64,000 nt of DNA from Sphingobium trunci (GTDB taxonomy: Bacteria; Pseudomonadota; Alphaproteobacteria; Sphingomonadales; Sphingomonadaceae). Of the stretch, positions 8,403 to 16,790 are shown one piece after another (position 1 is the stretch's first letter; the number at the start of each line of letters is the position of its first letter). The position numbers and the translations under genes are program-made. Under the pieces are notes generated by a model. The model searched no databases and had not been told where the DNA came from. It saw only the letters and a program-made list of their open reading frames with translations. Location: contig NZ_JAKUJY010000019.1 in assembly GCF_022664535.1 (NCBI RefSeq), positions 30,883 through 94,882 on the forward strand. Reading direction: 5' to 3'.

Positions 8403-9689
8403 TCAGGCGCTGATTGGACGATACCCCACTACAGCCAGGTCATAGCCGTCCAGGGCGATGAGGCTGTGATGGGAGTTAGTGAGAAGGATCATATCCTGAA
8501 CCCCCAGTTCCGCGAGGATTTGCGCGCCTATCCCGTAGTCGCGCAGTTCGTCCATGTCCGTCTGTGTCTCGCCACCCGCTTTCAGCGCTTGAAATGTACG
8601 GCTGAACATGTCCGGTGTCCGCCGATTCAAAATAACGATAAGTCCAGCACCCTCATCGCCAATAATCTCCATCGAACGGGATAAGAGATGGCTGCGCGGC
8701 GCTTCCTGCCCGAAGGTGTCCGCGAATGGCGACATCTGGTGCATCCGTATAAGCGTCGGTCGATCTGGATCGACATGCCCCTTCTGCAATACGAGCTGCT
8801 CGGTGCCGGTCGCGCGGTTGAGGAAGATGATGGCCTTCCACTCGCCGCCCCATCGGCTGGTGAACGTCAGGTCGGAGCGCCGTTCAACGAGGTGATCATT
8901 GCGGCGGCGGTAGGCGATTAGGTCGCGTATCGTTCCTATCTTGAGACCATGTTCTTTTGCGAAGGGAATGAGATCGTCGAGGCGCGCCATCGTCCCGTCG
9001 TCCCGCATGATCTCGCAAATCACGCCAGAGGGATTGAGGCCCGCAAGGCGCGCCACGTCGACTGCGGCCTCCGTATGGCCGGTACGGACGAGGACGCCAC
9101 CATCGCGTGCCACCAGCGGAAAGACATGGCCCGGCGTCACGATGTCCGACCGCCCCTTTGCCGCGTCGATCGCGACGGATATGGTGCGTGCCCTGTCGGC
9201 CGCGCTGATGCCGGTCGATACGCCCTCCCGCGCCTCGATCGAGACGGTGAAGGCGGTTTCATGTCGCGTCCCATTTTCACGGCTCATCAGCTCAAGGCCG
9301 AGTTGGCCGACACGTTCGGACGTCAACGCCAGGCAGATCAGCCCGCGGCCGTGCGTTGCCATGAAGTTTATCGCATCGGGAGTCGCCATTTGCGCTGGTA
9401 TTACCAGATCGCCTTCATTCTCGCGGTCCTCGTCGTCTACGAGGATGAACATCCGTCCGTTTCGCGCCTCATGGATGATTTCTTCGGGAGGAGCGAGCGC
9501 GAGGCCCGCTTCGCGCTTTGCCAGATAGGTTTCGAGCCTGGAGATAGTCTCGGCGTCCGAAACCCAGTCATCGTCATCCAGATGGCGAAGGCCGCCGCTG
9601 GGGAGGCCAGCCGCGCGCGCCAGCCCGGACCGGGATAATCCGCTTTCCCTGATCAGTCTGCGGATCTTTTCAATAGTGCCATCACTCAT
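8403..9689 (-). CDS. RibB-RibA hybrid (3,4-dihydroxy-2-butanone-4-phosphate synthase with degenerate GTP cyclohydrolase II domain)
   Basis: 428 aa from the ATG at 9689. Residues about 65-265 are RibB: DDEDRENEGDL at 85-95, RHETAFTVS at 142-150 and VRTGHTEAAVDVARLAG at 201-217. Residues about 275-428 have the RibA fold and keep DYGIGAQILAELGV and LLTNSHHSLIAL. The three zinc cysteines and the QEGRGIG segment of active GTP cyclohydrolase II are missing (318-360 reads HQMSPFADTFGQEAP, then ILNRRTPDMFS). RibB should work, making the four-carbon riboflavin precursor; RibA should not. Residues 1-55 add a helix-turn-helix-like segment (SGLARAAGLPSGGL). A spare riboflavin gene fits the many flavin enzymes nearby. 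Confidence 0.88.
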   Translation of the reverse strand: MSDGTIEKIRRLIRESGLSRSGLARAAGLPSGGLRHLDDDDWVSDAETISRLETYLAKREAGLALAPPEEIIHEARNGRMFILVDDEDRENEGDLVIPAQMATPDAINFMATHGRGLICLALTSERVGQLGLELMSRENGTRHETAFTVSIEAREGVSTGISAADRARTISVAIDAAKGRSDIVTPGHVFPLVARDGGVLVRTGHTEAAVDVARLAGLNPSGVICEIMRDDGTMARLDDLIPFAKEHGLKIGTIRDLIAYRRRNDHLVERRSDLTFTSRWGGEWKAIIFLNRATGTEQLVLQKGHVDPDRPTLIRMHQMSPFADTFGQEAPRSHLLSRSMEIIGDEGAGLIVILNRRTPDMFSRTFQALKAGGETQTDMDELRDYGIGAQILAELGVQDMILLTNSHHSLIALDGYDLAVVGYRPISA

Positions 9690-9960
9690 AGTTTCGGTTC
9701 CTGTGGCGAGTGCCGGACCGACCCACCGCGCTTGAAGTTCGACGATGTTCGCGCTCGTAGGCGCGTAAGCCATGATGCCGAGGATCGCGACCGGCATGGA
9801 ACGGGCGGCGCCTTTCACATGGCTATGCTGGGCAAAGCGCCAAGCGGCATGCTGGCGCCCAGTGCCGGTCCAGCGAAGGCGAACCGAACGGTTTCCCAAC
9901 GGACGGCAATAAACCGGAGAGAACGGAGCGCGTTTGATTCGCCGACGCCTGATTGATTGC

Positions 9961-10845
9961 TTACCACCCCAGGTCCAGAGCGAAGCTGTCACCATCCCTT
10001 CGCACCCGGCCGACATAAGGCGCTTCGAAATGGCCGGGGATGAGCAGGGCGTTTTCGTCGGCGCAAAATTCCAGGAGATCGCGCCTAGCGGTGGCCGCCA
10101 TGTCTTGATTCCAGCACACGACACTGCTCATATTCCAAAGTGGAACCTGCATCGGGGAGTGGAGCAGATCCCCGGCGAAGACGCCCGTATCCCCGTCCGA
10201 CCGCAACTCGATGCGAATATGTCCCGGCGAATGTCCGGGCGCCTGACGAAGCAGAAGGCAATCGAACAGTTCGTGCAGGTCTTCCACCAGCATCATCTTG
10301 CCGCTTTCCACCACCGGATGGATGGAATCCTCAAACGTCTCCCGCAGATAGGGCGCGCAGTCTGGATCGGCCGCCTCCGCCTTCGCCGCCTCATATTCGA
10401 CGCGCGAAAAGACATAGCGCGCATTTGGAAAGGTCGGAACCCAACGCCCGTTCACCAGCCGCGTGTTCCAGCCGACATGATCGACATGGAGATGGGTGCA
10501 CAAGACGAAATGGATGTCTTCGGGTTGCAGGCCATGCTCCGCCAACCGCTCCAGATAGCGATTGGCCAAGTGGTGCATCTCGGCGAAGGCCCGTCGGTTC
10601 TTGTCATTACCCATGCAGGTGTCGATGAGGACATTATAGTCACCGACTTTCAGCAACCAGCTATGCACCGGCATGGGGAAGCGGCCCGTCTCGGGATCAT
10701 AATGATCGGGGCAGAGCCAATGTTCGTGCGGCTTCACCGCTTCCCGGCTGAATTTGGGAAACCATGTCTGGGCGGTGAAGCCGAGCAGCGAGCTATCATA
10801 TACACGGCCGATCTCCACCTTGCCGATCTTGCCAAGCGTTTTCAT
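9961..10845 (-). CDS. Metallo-beta-lactamase-fold hydrolase
   Basis: 294 aa from ATG 10845, with an AG-rich site (aaggagagg) upstream; a TTG two codons earlier is an alternative. The metal motif THLHVDHVG is at residues 117-125, followed by the later ligands in APGHSPGH, GDLLHSP and LIPGHFEAPY. The architecture matches N-acyl-homoserine-lactonase/quorum-quenching-like members and other lactone, ester or thioester hydrolases. In this cluster a lactone or thioester intermediate is a reasonable substrate, but this is inference. It lies 28 bases behind the aldehyde dehydrogenase on the minus strand. Confidence 0.88.
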   Translation of the reverse strand: MKTLGKIGKVEIGRVYDSSLLGFTAQTWFPKFSREAVKPHEHWLCPDHYDPETGRFPMPVHSWLLKVGDYNVLIDTCMGNDKNRRAFAEMHHLANRYLERLAEHGLQPEDIHFVLCTHLHVDHVGWNTRLVNGRWVPTFPNARYVFSRVEYEAAKAEAADPDCAPYLRETFEDSIHPVVESGKMMLVEDLHELFDCLLLRQAPGHSPGHIRIELRSDGDTGVFAGDLLHSPMQVPLWNMSSVVCWNQDMAATARRDLLEFCADENALLIPGHFEAPYVGRVRRDGDSFALDLGW

Positions 10846-10873
10846 CGTCAATTCCTCTCCTTGATGGCCGCGT

Positions 10874-12376
10874 TCAGGCGGTGGGGCTCTTCAGCCGAAT
10901 GTGGATGTTCTTTTCACGGGTGAACGCGAGCAGTTCCTCGAGGCATTCCTCGCGCCCCAGCCCGGACTGGCGCACGCCGCCAAACGGCGCGCCCAGGAAG
11001 TGCCGCGCCACTTCATTGACCCATACATAGCCGGCCTCGACGGCGCCCGCGAGCCGATGCGCGCTATGAAGATCGTCGGTCCAGATTGAGCATGTCAGGC
11101 CAAGGTCGTTCTGGTTCACCTGCGCAATGAGTTCGGCCTCGTCCTGCCAGCGAAGCACCGAGAGCACCGGGCCGAAAATCTCTTCCCGCGCGATCGCCAT
11201 ATCCATCGTCACGTCGGCAAAGAGGGTCGGCTCGAAGAACCAGCCGCTCGCGAACGCGCTTCCATCGGGATGCTTGCCGCCCGAGACAAGGCGAGCGCCT
11301 TCGGCAATTCCTTTCTGAACGAAGGAAACCACCCGATCATATTGAGCCTGAGAGGCGATGGCGCCCATCACGGTGTCAGGATCGGACGGGATGCCGGGGC
11401 TGAAGCGCTGAATCTTCTCGGCGGCCTTTTGAAGCACTGCATCGTAGAGCGAGTCATGAATGAATGCCCGGCTCGTCGATCCGCACGATTGTCCGCACCA
11501 GTCGAAGTTCATGCCGCGAATGACCGCATCCGCAACATCCTCCACGTCCGCGTCCGGAAGCGCGATGAGCGCATTCTTGCCCCCCAGTTCCAGCAGCACG
11601 GGCTTGATCGTCTCGGCCGCCGCTCGCATCACCGCCCGGCCGGTGGCGACGCTGCCGACGACGGTCACCATAGCGATGCCGGGATGCGCCGCCAGCGCGG
11701 TTCCGGCCGCCCTGCCGCCCGGCAAGATGTTGAGCACGCCGGGCGGAAGCAGCGCGTCCCATATTTCGGCCAGTTTCAACGATGAGAGCGGCGCTTGCTC
11801 GGGCGGTTTCATGATGACGGCATTGCCGGCTGCAAGTGGCGCCGCCGCCTTGCCAGCGCAGAACATGAGGGGATGATTGAACGGAATGATCCTTGCGACC
11901 ACCCCTTGAGGTTCGCGCGTCGAGAAGTTCACGGTGTCCGGACCCATCGGTATCGACGCGCCCTTCATCTCGGTGACGAGGCCGGCGAAGAAGTCGAGCT
12001 GCCCGGCCGCGAATTCGACATCGCCGCGAAGCATTCGGACGGGGTTGCCGCCGTCTATGGCATCCAGGAGCGCCAGTTGGTCCACCCGCCCGCGCAGTCG
12101 AACAGCCATTTCCCGCAAGATTTTCGCGCGTTCCAGCGGCGCTACGTCACGCCAGATCGCAAAGCCGGCACGGGCCGCAGCGACGGTCTGATCCACGTCT
12201 GCCTCGTCGGCATCCGCGATCTTGCAGATCTCGGCTCCCGTTGCCGGATTATATATAGTGCGGGTGCCTCCGCTTAGGGCGCCATGCCACCCTCCTCCAT
12301 AATAGAGGTCGCGTCGCGAAGGCAGTGTGTCTTCATAATCGCGATCGCTCGGCTTGAGGCTGGGGTGAGGTTGCAT
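10874..12376 (-). CDS. Aldehyde dehydrogenase
   Basis: 500 aa from ATG 12376, which has ggaat upstream; an ATG at 12391 would add 5 residues. Catalytic features are E in LLELGGKNA, the nucleophilic cysteine in GQSCGSTSRAFIH, PFNHPL in place of PWNFP, and the conserved IFGPVLSV. It is more distant from the other two aldehyde dehydrogenases here and resembles betaine-aldehyde/long-chain members. It sits directly behind the GMC alcohol oxidase gene, so a two-step alcohol to aldehyde to acid oxidation is likely. Confidence 0.92.
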   Translation of the reverse strand: MQPHPSLKPSDRDYEDTLPSRRDLYYGGGWHGALSGGTRTIYNPATGAEICKIADADEADVDQTVAAARAGFAIWRDVAPLERAKILREMAVRLRGRVDQLALLDAIDGGNPVRMLRGDVEFAAGQLDFFAGLVTEMKGASIPMGPDTVNFSTREPQGVVARIIPFNHPLMFCAGKAAAPLAAGNAVIMKPPEQAPLSSLKLAEIWDALLPPGVLNILPGGRAAGTALAAHPGIAMVTVVGSVATGRAVMRAAAETIKPVLLELGGKNALIALPDADVEDVADAVIRGMNFDWCGQSCGSTSRAFIHDSLYDAVLQKAAEKIQRFSPGIPSDPDTVMGAIASQAQYDRVVSFVQKGIAEGARLVSGGKHPDGSAFASGWFFEPTLFADVTMDMAIAREEIFGPVLSVLRWQDEAELIAQVNQNDLGLTCSIWTDDLHSAHRLAGAVEAGYVWVNEVARHFLGAPFGGVRQSGLGREECLEELLAFTREKNIHIRLKSPTA

Positions 12377-12405
12377 GCTGAAACATTCCATTCACAAGGT
12401 GTGGA

Positions 12406-14079
12406 TCAAAGGGCGGCTTCGGTTTCGACAGAAGGGGCGCGCGCCGACGCGATCGCCTCGCCAAGGATTATGTCCGCCGCCTTTTCTGCGATCATCATCA
12501 CGACGGCATTGATGTTGCCCCCGACCATATCGGGCATGACCGAAGCATCCACGACGCGCAGACCCTCGACGCCGCACACCCGTAACTGCGGATCGACGAC
12601 CCGCAGGGCGTCGCCTTCGCCGCCCATTTTGCATGTGCCCGCAGGGTGGTGAACGGTCACAGCATTTGACCGGACGAAGGCGTCGAGTTCTTCGTCCGTC
12701 TGCCTTGCATCGCCCGGCAGAATTTCCGATCCTGTATGCGCACGCATGGCGTTCTGGGACATCACGGTGCGCGCCATTCTTACACCTTTCCTCAAACCGG
12801 CACGGTCGGCTTCCGCCTGAAGGAAGCGTGGCTCGATCAACGGTGGGGCCGCGGGGTCGGAAGAAGCCAGCCGAACGGCGCCGCGGCTCTCCGGCCGCAG
12901 GAGGGCGACCCGGCAGCCGAACGTGTTCGGCACCGGATGGATGAACGGCTTGAGCCAGGGCTTCGCGGGAAAGGGCGCAGCGAGGAAGAGAAACTGGATG
13001 TCGGGCAAAGCCTCGCCGCTGTCCGATTTCAGAAAGGCTGTGGCGCCAATGGGCACGTCACCGGCGAAGCTCTCGCGGCCCAGCAAAGAGTTCAGCATCG
13101 AAATCGCGAGGCGGTCATACCGCATCGCACGTTCGAACGGGGCTGGATCAGTCCTGCGATGCACTGTGATGACGCTGAGATGATCCTGAAAGTTCGCGCC
13201 GACGCCCGGCGCTGGGACATGCACAGGGATCCCCAAAGAGCGAAGCTGTTCGGGATCGCCGACGCCCGAGAGCATGAGCAGTTTCGGGCTGTCGATGACG
13301 CCACTACACAAGATTACCTCGCGACGCGCGTGCGCCACCTGCTCGACGCCGCGCCGGACATAGCGAATGCCTGTAGCGCGGCCCTGCTGGATGATGATCT
13401 GGCGGGCCGCTGCCTCGGTCTCGATACGCAAGGAGGGACGTTTCAGAGCAGGGCGCAGATAGGCGTCGGCGGAACTCCAGCGCCGTCCGCGATGGATTGT
13501 TGACTGGACCATGCCGAAACCTTCCTGATGCCTGCCGTTATAATCAGCCGTTATCGGGTAGCCTGCTTCCGCCCCGGCCTCGATGAAGGAACCGAGGATG
13601 GGGTCGCGATAACGCGTTGCCTGAGTGTGGAGCGGCCCGTTCGCTCCGCGATAGCCATCGCCGCCATGCTCCCATCGCTCCGATTTTTTGAAATAGGGGA
13701 GGACGTCAGCATAGGACCAGCCGGTGGCGCCATTCGCGGCCCAGCGGTCGTAATCGCCCGCATGGCCGCGCACATAGACCATGACGTTGACCGAGGACGA
13801 ACCGCCGATCACCTTGCCGCGCGCACACTCGATAGCGCGTCCGTCGAGGCCGGGGTCCGGCTCCATGAAATAGCCCCAGTCGTGCAGCCGTTCCGGGAAA
13901 ATCTTGCCGATGCCGACAGGAATGTGGATCAGTGGATCACGGTCCCACTTGCCAGCCTCCAGCAGCAATACGGAAGAACCGTCTTCCGTAAGGCGGCTCG
14001 CCATCACGCATCCGGCAGAGCCCGCCCCTACGACGATATAGTCGAACATATGCCCGAAGATGCCTTCCTTTCCCGACAC
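12406..14079 (-). CDS. GMC-family FAD-dependent alcohol dehydrogenase/oxidase (choline-dehydrogenase-like)
   Basis: 557 aa from a GTG at 14079 preceded by ggagggg; an ATG ten codons in (14049) is the alternative. The FAD-binding start DYIVVGAGSAGCVMASRL, the GMC signature near GKVIGGSSSVNVMVYVRG, and the active-site histidine segment VHHPAGTCKMG are all present. The C-terminus NINAVVMMIAEKAAD is also typical. It oxidises a primary alcohol to an aldehyde. It is paired with the aldehyde dehydrogenase 29 bases downstream and lies near an AraC gene, an arrangement resembling the polyether-alcohol operons of sphingomonads, though substrate specificity cannot be read from sequence. Confidence 0.93.
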   Translation of the reverse strand: MSGKEGIFGHMFDYIVVGAGSAGCVMASRLTEDGSSVLLLEAGKWDRDPLIHIPVGIGKIFPERLHDWGYFMEPDPGLDGRAIECARGKVIGGSSSVNVMVYVRGHAGDYDRWAANGATGWSYADVLPYFKKSERWEHGGDGYRGANGPLHTQATRYRDPILGSFIEAGAEAGYPITADYNGRHQEGFGMVQSTIHRGRRWSSADAYLRPALKRPSLRIETEAAARQIIIQQGRATGIRYVRRGVEQVAHARREVILCSGVIDSPKLLMLSGVGDPEQLRSLGIPVHVPAPGVGANFQDHLSVITVHRRTDPAPFERAMRYDRLAISMLNSLLGRESFAGDVPIGATAFLKSDSGEALPDIQFLFLAAPFPAKPWLKPFIHPVPNTFGCRVALLRPESRGAVRLASSDPAAPPLIEPRFLQAEADRAGLRKGVRMARTVMSQNAMRAHTGSEILPGDARQTDEELDAFVRSNAVTVHHPAGTCKMGGEGDALRVVDPQLRVCGVEGLRVVDASVMPDMVGGNINAVVMMIAEKAADIILGEAIASARAPSVETEAAL

Positions 14080-14677
14080 GGATTACATCCCCTCCGCAAT
14101 GGACGATGGAGCGAACGCCATCATTTCCGGTCCTGCCTTTCCGGACCAATGAAACGGCAACAGGCGTCCTTTGCTCTTGCTGAACATGGCCATCGTCTTA
14201 CCCTCTCCTCAAGATTTCCTTCCGATACCGCAAGTCCTGCGGCAACTGCATCCTCGATTTGATAAAATCTTATACTTCATTCCATAGGATAATCACGTTC
14301 CGAAGAATTGTGGAAACGTATAAGAAAAATTCTGGTTTGGAGTTTCATCAATGAAGGATGGTTCGGAAGCTCTCAAGCGCGGAAATATAGCGCCGAAAAC
14401 GGTCATCCTCTTACCGACGTATCGAGCGTTATCGCGCGACTTTGATCCGCTGGCAAAAATATTCAAGATGACCAATCGTCATCCTTCCGTCTTTGGCGTC
14501 CTCTGCAAGCAATGTGGCGTCAATTGATAGTGCGCCCCATCCCCTTCGAACTACACTTGGAACGCCGGCAGACCGGCGCCAAGGAGGGGAATGAAGAGCG
14601 ATGCATGCGACAGGGCGGTTTGAGTCTGTGGCAGTCGGCATGTGCGTGCGCACCCGATGGTATGCTTTGGAAACGCG
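14080..14677. other. Long divergent intergenic region (598 bases)
   Basis: This AT-richer gap separates the minus-strand GMC operon from the plus-strand AraC gene and should hold both promoters. It contains tataagatttt-like runs around 14250-14275 and an agaatt/aattct pair near 14303-14332. I found no copy of either recurrent palindrome. Short reading frames inside it have no convincing ribosome-binding site or family resemblance. Confidence 0.5.
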
Positions 14678-15697
14678 ATGACGAGACCGATCACTGATCG
14701 CTGCAGCTTTCCCTCGACTTTGTGGCGGGCAATGCGGGTGGTTGGAATCGATCCTGCAGCCGTATTGCACATGGCGGGGCTGCCCGGCAGCGTCCATCTG
14801 GACCCCGCCACGTCGCTTTCCACTTCACAATATTTCGCAATCTGGAAGGCGATCAAGGCTTTGGCGAGTGAACCCTGCATCGCCCTAAAAATCATCAAAG
14901 CGGGCGACTCCACGGGTCAGCAACCGGGCTTTCTCGCTGGCCTTTACGCCGCGAACTTTCGTGATGCGATCAGCCGCCTTCTTCATTTCAAAAGCATGGT
15001 GACATCCGAAAAGATCTGGACGAAGGAAGAACAGGGACAATGGTCGATGGGCAGGGACTGGCCCTTTGCGACGGAACCTGAACCCTCGCTTTGCATTGAT
15101 CTTGCCTTTGCTTTCATGGTGGAACTGGGAAGGCGTGGAACCGGGCGGCGCGTCACGCCGATCCGCGTGCAATATACCAGGGACCGGGCCGGAGACGAGG
15201 GACTCGAAATCTATTATGGTTGCAAGGTCCATTTCGGCGCGCGGCACAACAGCATAACATTCGCCAACGAAGACCTGGACATTCCTTTTCCGGGGCACAG
15301 TCCGGAGTTTCTCGAACTCGTTACCCGCAGCGTCCTTGATGCGTTCGCCAAACTTGCCGGGGAGGACACAGTCGTCGATCGCGTCAAATCCGCGATGAAG
15401 CGAGCCATGGCCACAGGACGGCCTGAGGCAGCGGCGATCGCGAGCGAACTCGGCATGAGTGAGCGCACGCTTCAGCGACGGATAACCGCAGAGGCATCAT
15501 CCTATCGCGCGCTGCTCATCGAAGCGCGGCGAGAGCGCGGTCTGGAGCTGCTTAGAAACCCCAGCTTCGATATCAACGCGATCACCTCGATGCTGGGGTA
15601 TGAAAGTCCCACATCCTTCTATCGCGCCTTCAAGGAGTGGGAAGGCGTATCGCCCGGCGAGTGGCGGCTGCAGCGCGGAATGGACCGCGGGATCTGA
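14678..15697 (+). CDS. AraC-family transcriptional regulator
   Basis: 339 aa from ATG 14678; this start aligns with the paralogue at 57550 (both begin MTR.. then FPSTLWRA). The N-terminal arabinose-binding-like domain runs from the FPSTLWRAMRVVGIDPAAVLH region. The C-terminal AraC double helix-turn-helix includes IASELGMSERTLQRRI and ends with ITSMLGYESPTSFYRAFKEW. It probably activates the adjacent operons, either the GMC set on one side or the 16007-16791 pair on the other. The ligand is unknown. Confidence 0.92.
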   Translation: MTRPITDRCSFPSTLWRAMRVVGIDPAAVLHMAGLPGSVHLDPATSLSTSQYFAIWKAIKALASEPCIALKIIKAGDSTGQQPGFLAGLYAANFRDAISRLLHFKSMVTSEKIWTKEEQGQWSMGRDWPFATEPEPSLCIDLAFAFMVELGRRGTGRRVTPIRVQYTRDRAGDEGLEIYYGCKVHFGARHNSITFANEDLDIPFPGHSPEFLELVTRSVLDAFAKLAGEDTVVDRVKSAMKRAMATGRPEAAAIASELGMSERTLQRRITAEASSYRALLIEARRERGLELLRNPSFDINAITSMLGYESPTSFYRAFKEWEGVSPGEWRLQRGMDRGI

Positions 15698-16006
15698 TGG
15701 CGACTTCCTAATATTTCGTGATTGGCGTCATTCGAGAGAGTTTTGGCATCATCCGTCATTGTCCGGACGGGGAGGTGCCGTAAGTTCAAGGGGCATCCGG
15801 AACCTAGGGTTGCGGATAGCTTCAATGTGCGACGACATGTGTTGACGGGGGATACCGCTCAGTCAGCACAAGAAATTTGAGAGGATAGCGAGGGCGCGCG
15901 GGCCTGCCCTGCACGCTGTACCCGTCGAACCCGGTGACGCTCCAGTGTCGAGCGCGGAGCTTGTCGCCGAACGTCAGGGAACTCGTATGTTGAGGATTTA
16001 TCGCCG
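15698..16006. other. Intergenic region (309 bases)
   Basis: This lies between the AraC gene and the unrecognised gene at 16007 and probably holds the promoter of the latter's operon. No good -35/-10 pair, hairpin or recurrent palindrome stands out. Short open frames here look like run-on of neighbouring composition. Confidence 0.4.
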
Positions 16007-16774
16007 ATGCGTAACCTGCAGCTACGTTGCTCGATCGATGGGTCGAGCTATTCCGCCAAGCAGCTTGATGAGGTTCAATATCAGCGCCATATTCATGGCC
16101 TTCATTCCCTCCTGCGTCTGGGAGCCATCATCGAGCAGGACGGACAGCCGCTTTCGCACGATGCCATAGATCGCCTGCTTCCTGAGGATGCTCGCGCGGT
16201 TTCGATCGCGACCCGGCAATCCTATGGGCCGGATGGGCTTAAGGAACTGTACCGCGACCAGCTCCTGGAATCGGACAAGATGTGGAAGGCAGCGAATGAC
16301 GCGCCCGCCGACGCGCCGCTGCTGCTGGCGCAAACGGATGTTACGGTAACGGGCGTATCGCTGGAAGATCTCGCCAAGGTCGTCAGCCTCGATCATATTC
16401 ATCACGCCTATGCCGCGCTGCATCCGGACCATGACTTTGCGTTGGGCGACAACACATGCCTCGAGCATATGGAGACCTTCGGTCATTTCGGCGGGCCGAC
16501 CTGGCTCTTTGCCCACCCGGACAAATCTATTTCCGTCCCGGTCGAGCGGGATGAGGAATATCCGATGCTCATGGCCGGTCACACGACCCTGGCCAGCGAT
16601 GGCACGCCCATGAATCTCTACGCATATCACCAGTTCAAGCCGTTAGAGAACGGCTTCGCCATCAAGCAGTGCGCTGCTTTTCCGCCAAAGACGCCGCTGC
16701 CGATCGTGGATGGACACAAGCTGCATCTGGCGATCGAGATTTGGGAAGCGGCGAAACTTGCCGCCAAAGATTGA
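16007..16774 (+). CDS. Protein of unrecognised family, member 1 (paralogue of 53121)
   Basis: 255 aa from ATG 16007, with tgagg upstream. I cannot assign a family. It aligns end to end with the 256-aa protein at 53121. Shared blocks are CSI.G.S.S near the start, MWK near residue 97, PDH and HME-FG--GGP in the middle, HTTLASDGTPMN, HQFKPLENG and VDGHKLHLAIEIWE at the end. Conserved His, Asp and Glu residues suggest an enzyme rather than a structural protein. No signal peptide or membrane segment is visible. It lies 16 bases before amidohydrolase 1 in an apparent operon; member 2 lies before an LLM monooxygenase. Confidence 0.8.
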   Translation: MRNLQLRCSIDGSSYSAKQLDEVQYQRHIHGLHSLLRLGAIIEQDGQPLSHDAIDRLLPEDARAVSIATRQSYGPDGLKELYRDQLLESDKMWKAANDAPADAPLLLAQTDVTVTGVSLEDLAKVVSLDHIHHAYAALHPDHDFALGDNTCLEHMETFGHFGGPTWLFAHPDKSISVPVERDEEYPMLMAGHTTLASDGTPMNLYAYHQFKPLENGFAIKQCAAFPPKTPLPIVDGHKLHLAIEIWEAAKLAAKD

Positions 16775-16790
16775 ACTACAGGAGGCCGAA

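Noticed and set aside
12736..13503. 255-codon plus-strand frame opposite the GMC oxidoreductase gene
   Set aside because: It lies entirely antisense to a complete, motif-bearing GMC gene.
14293..14475. 60-codon minus-strand frame in the GMC-AraC intergenic region
   Set aside because: AT-rich noncoding composition, no ribosome-binding site and no resemblance to known proteins.
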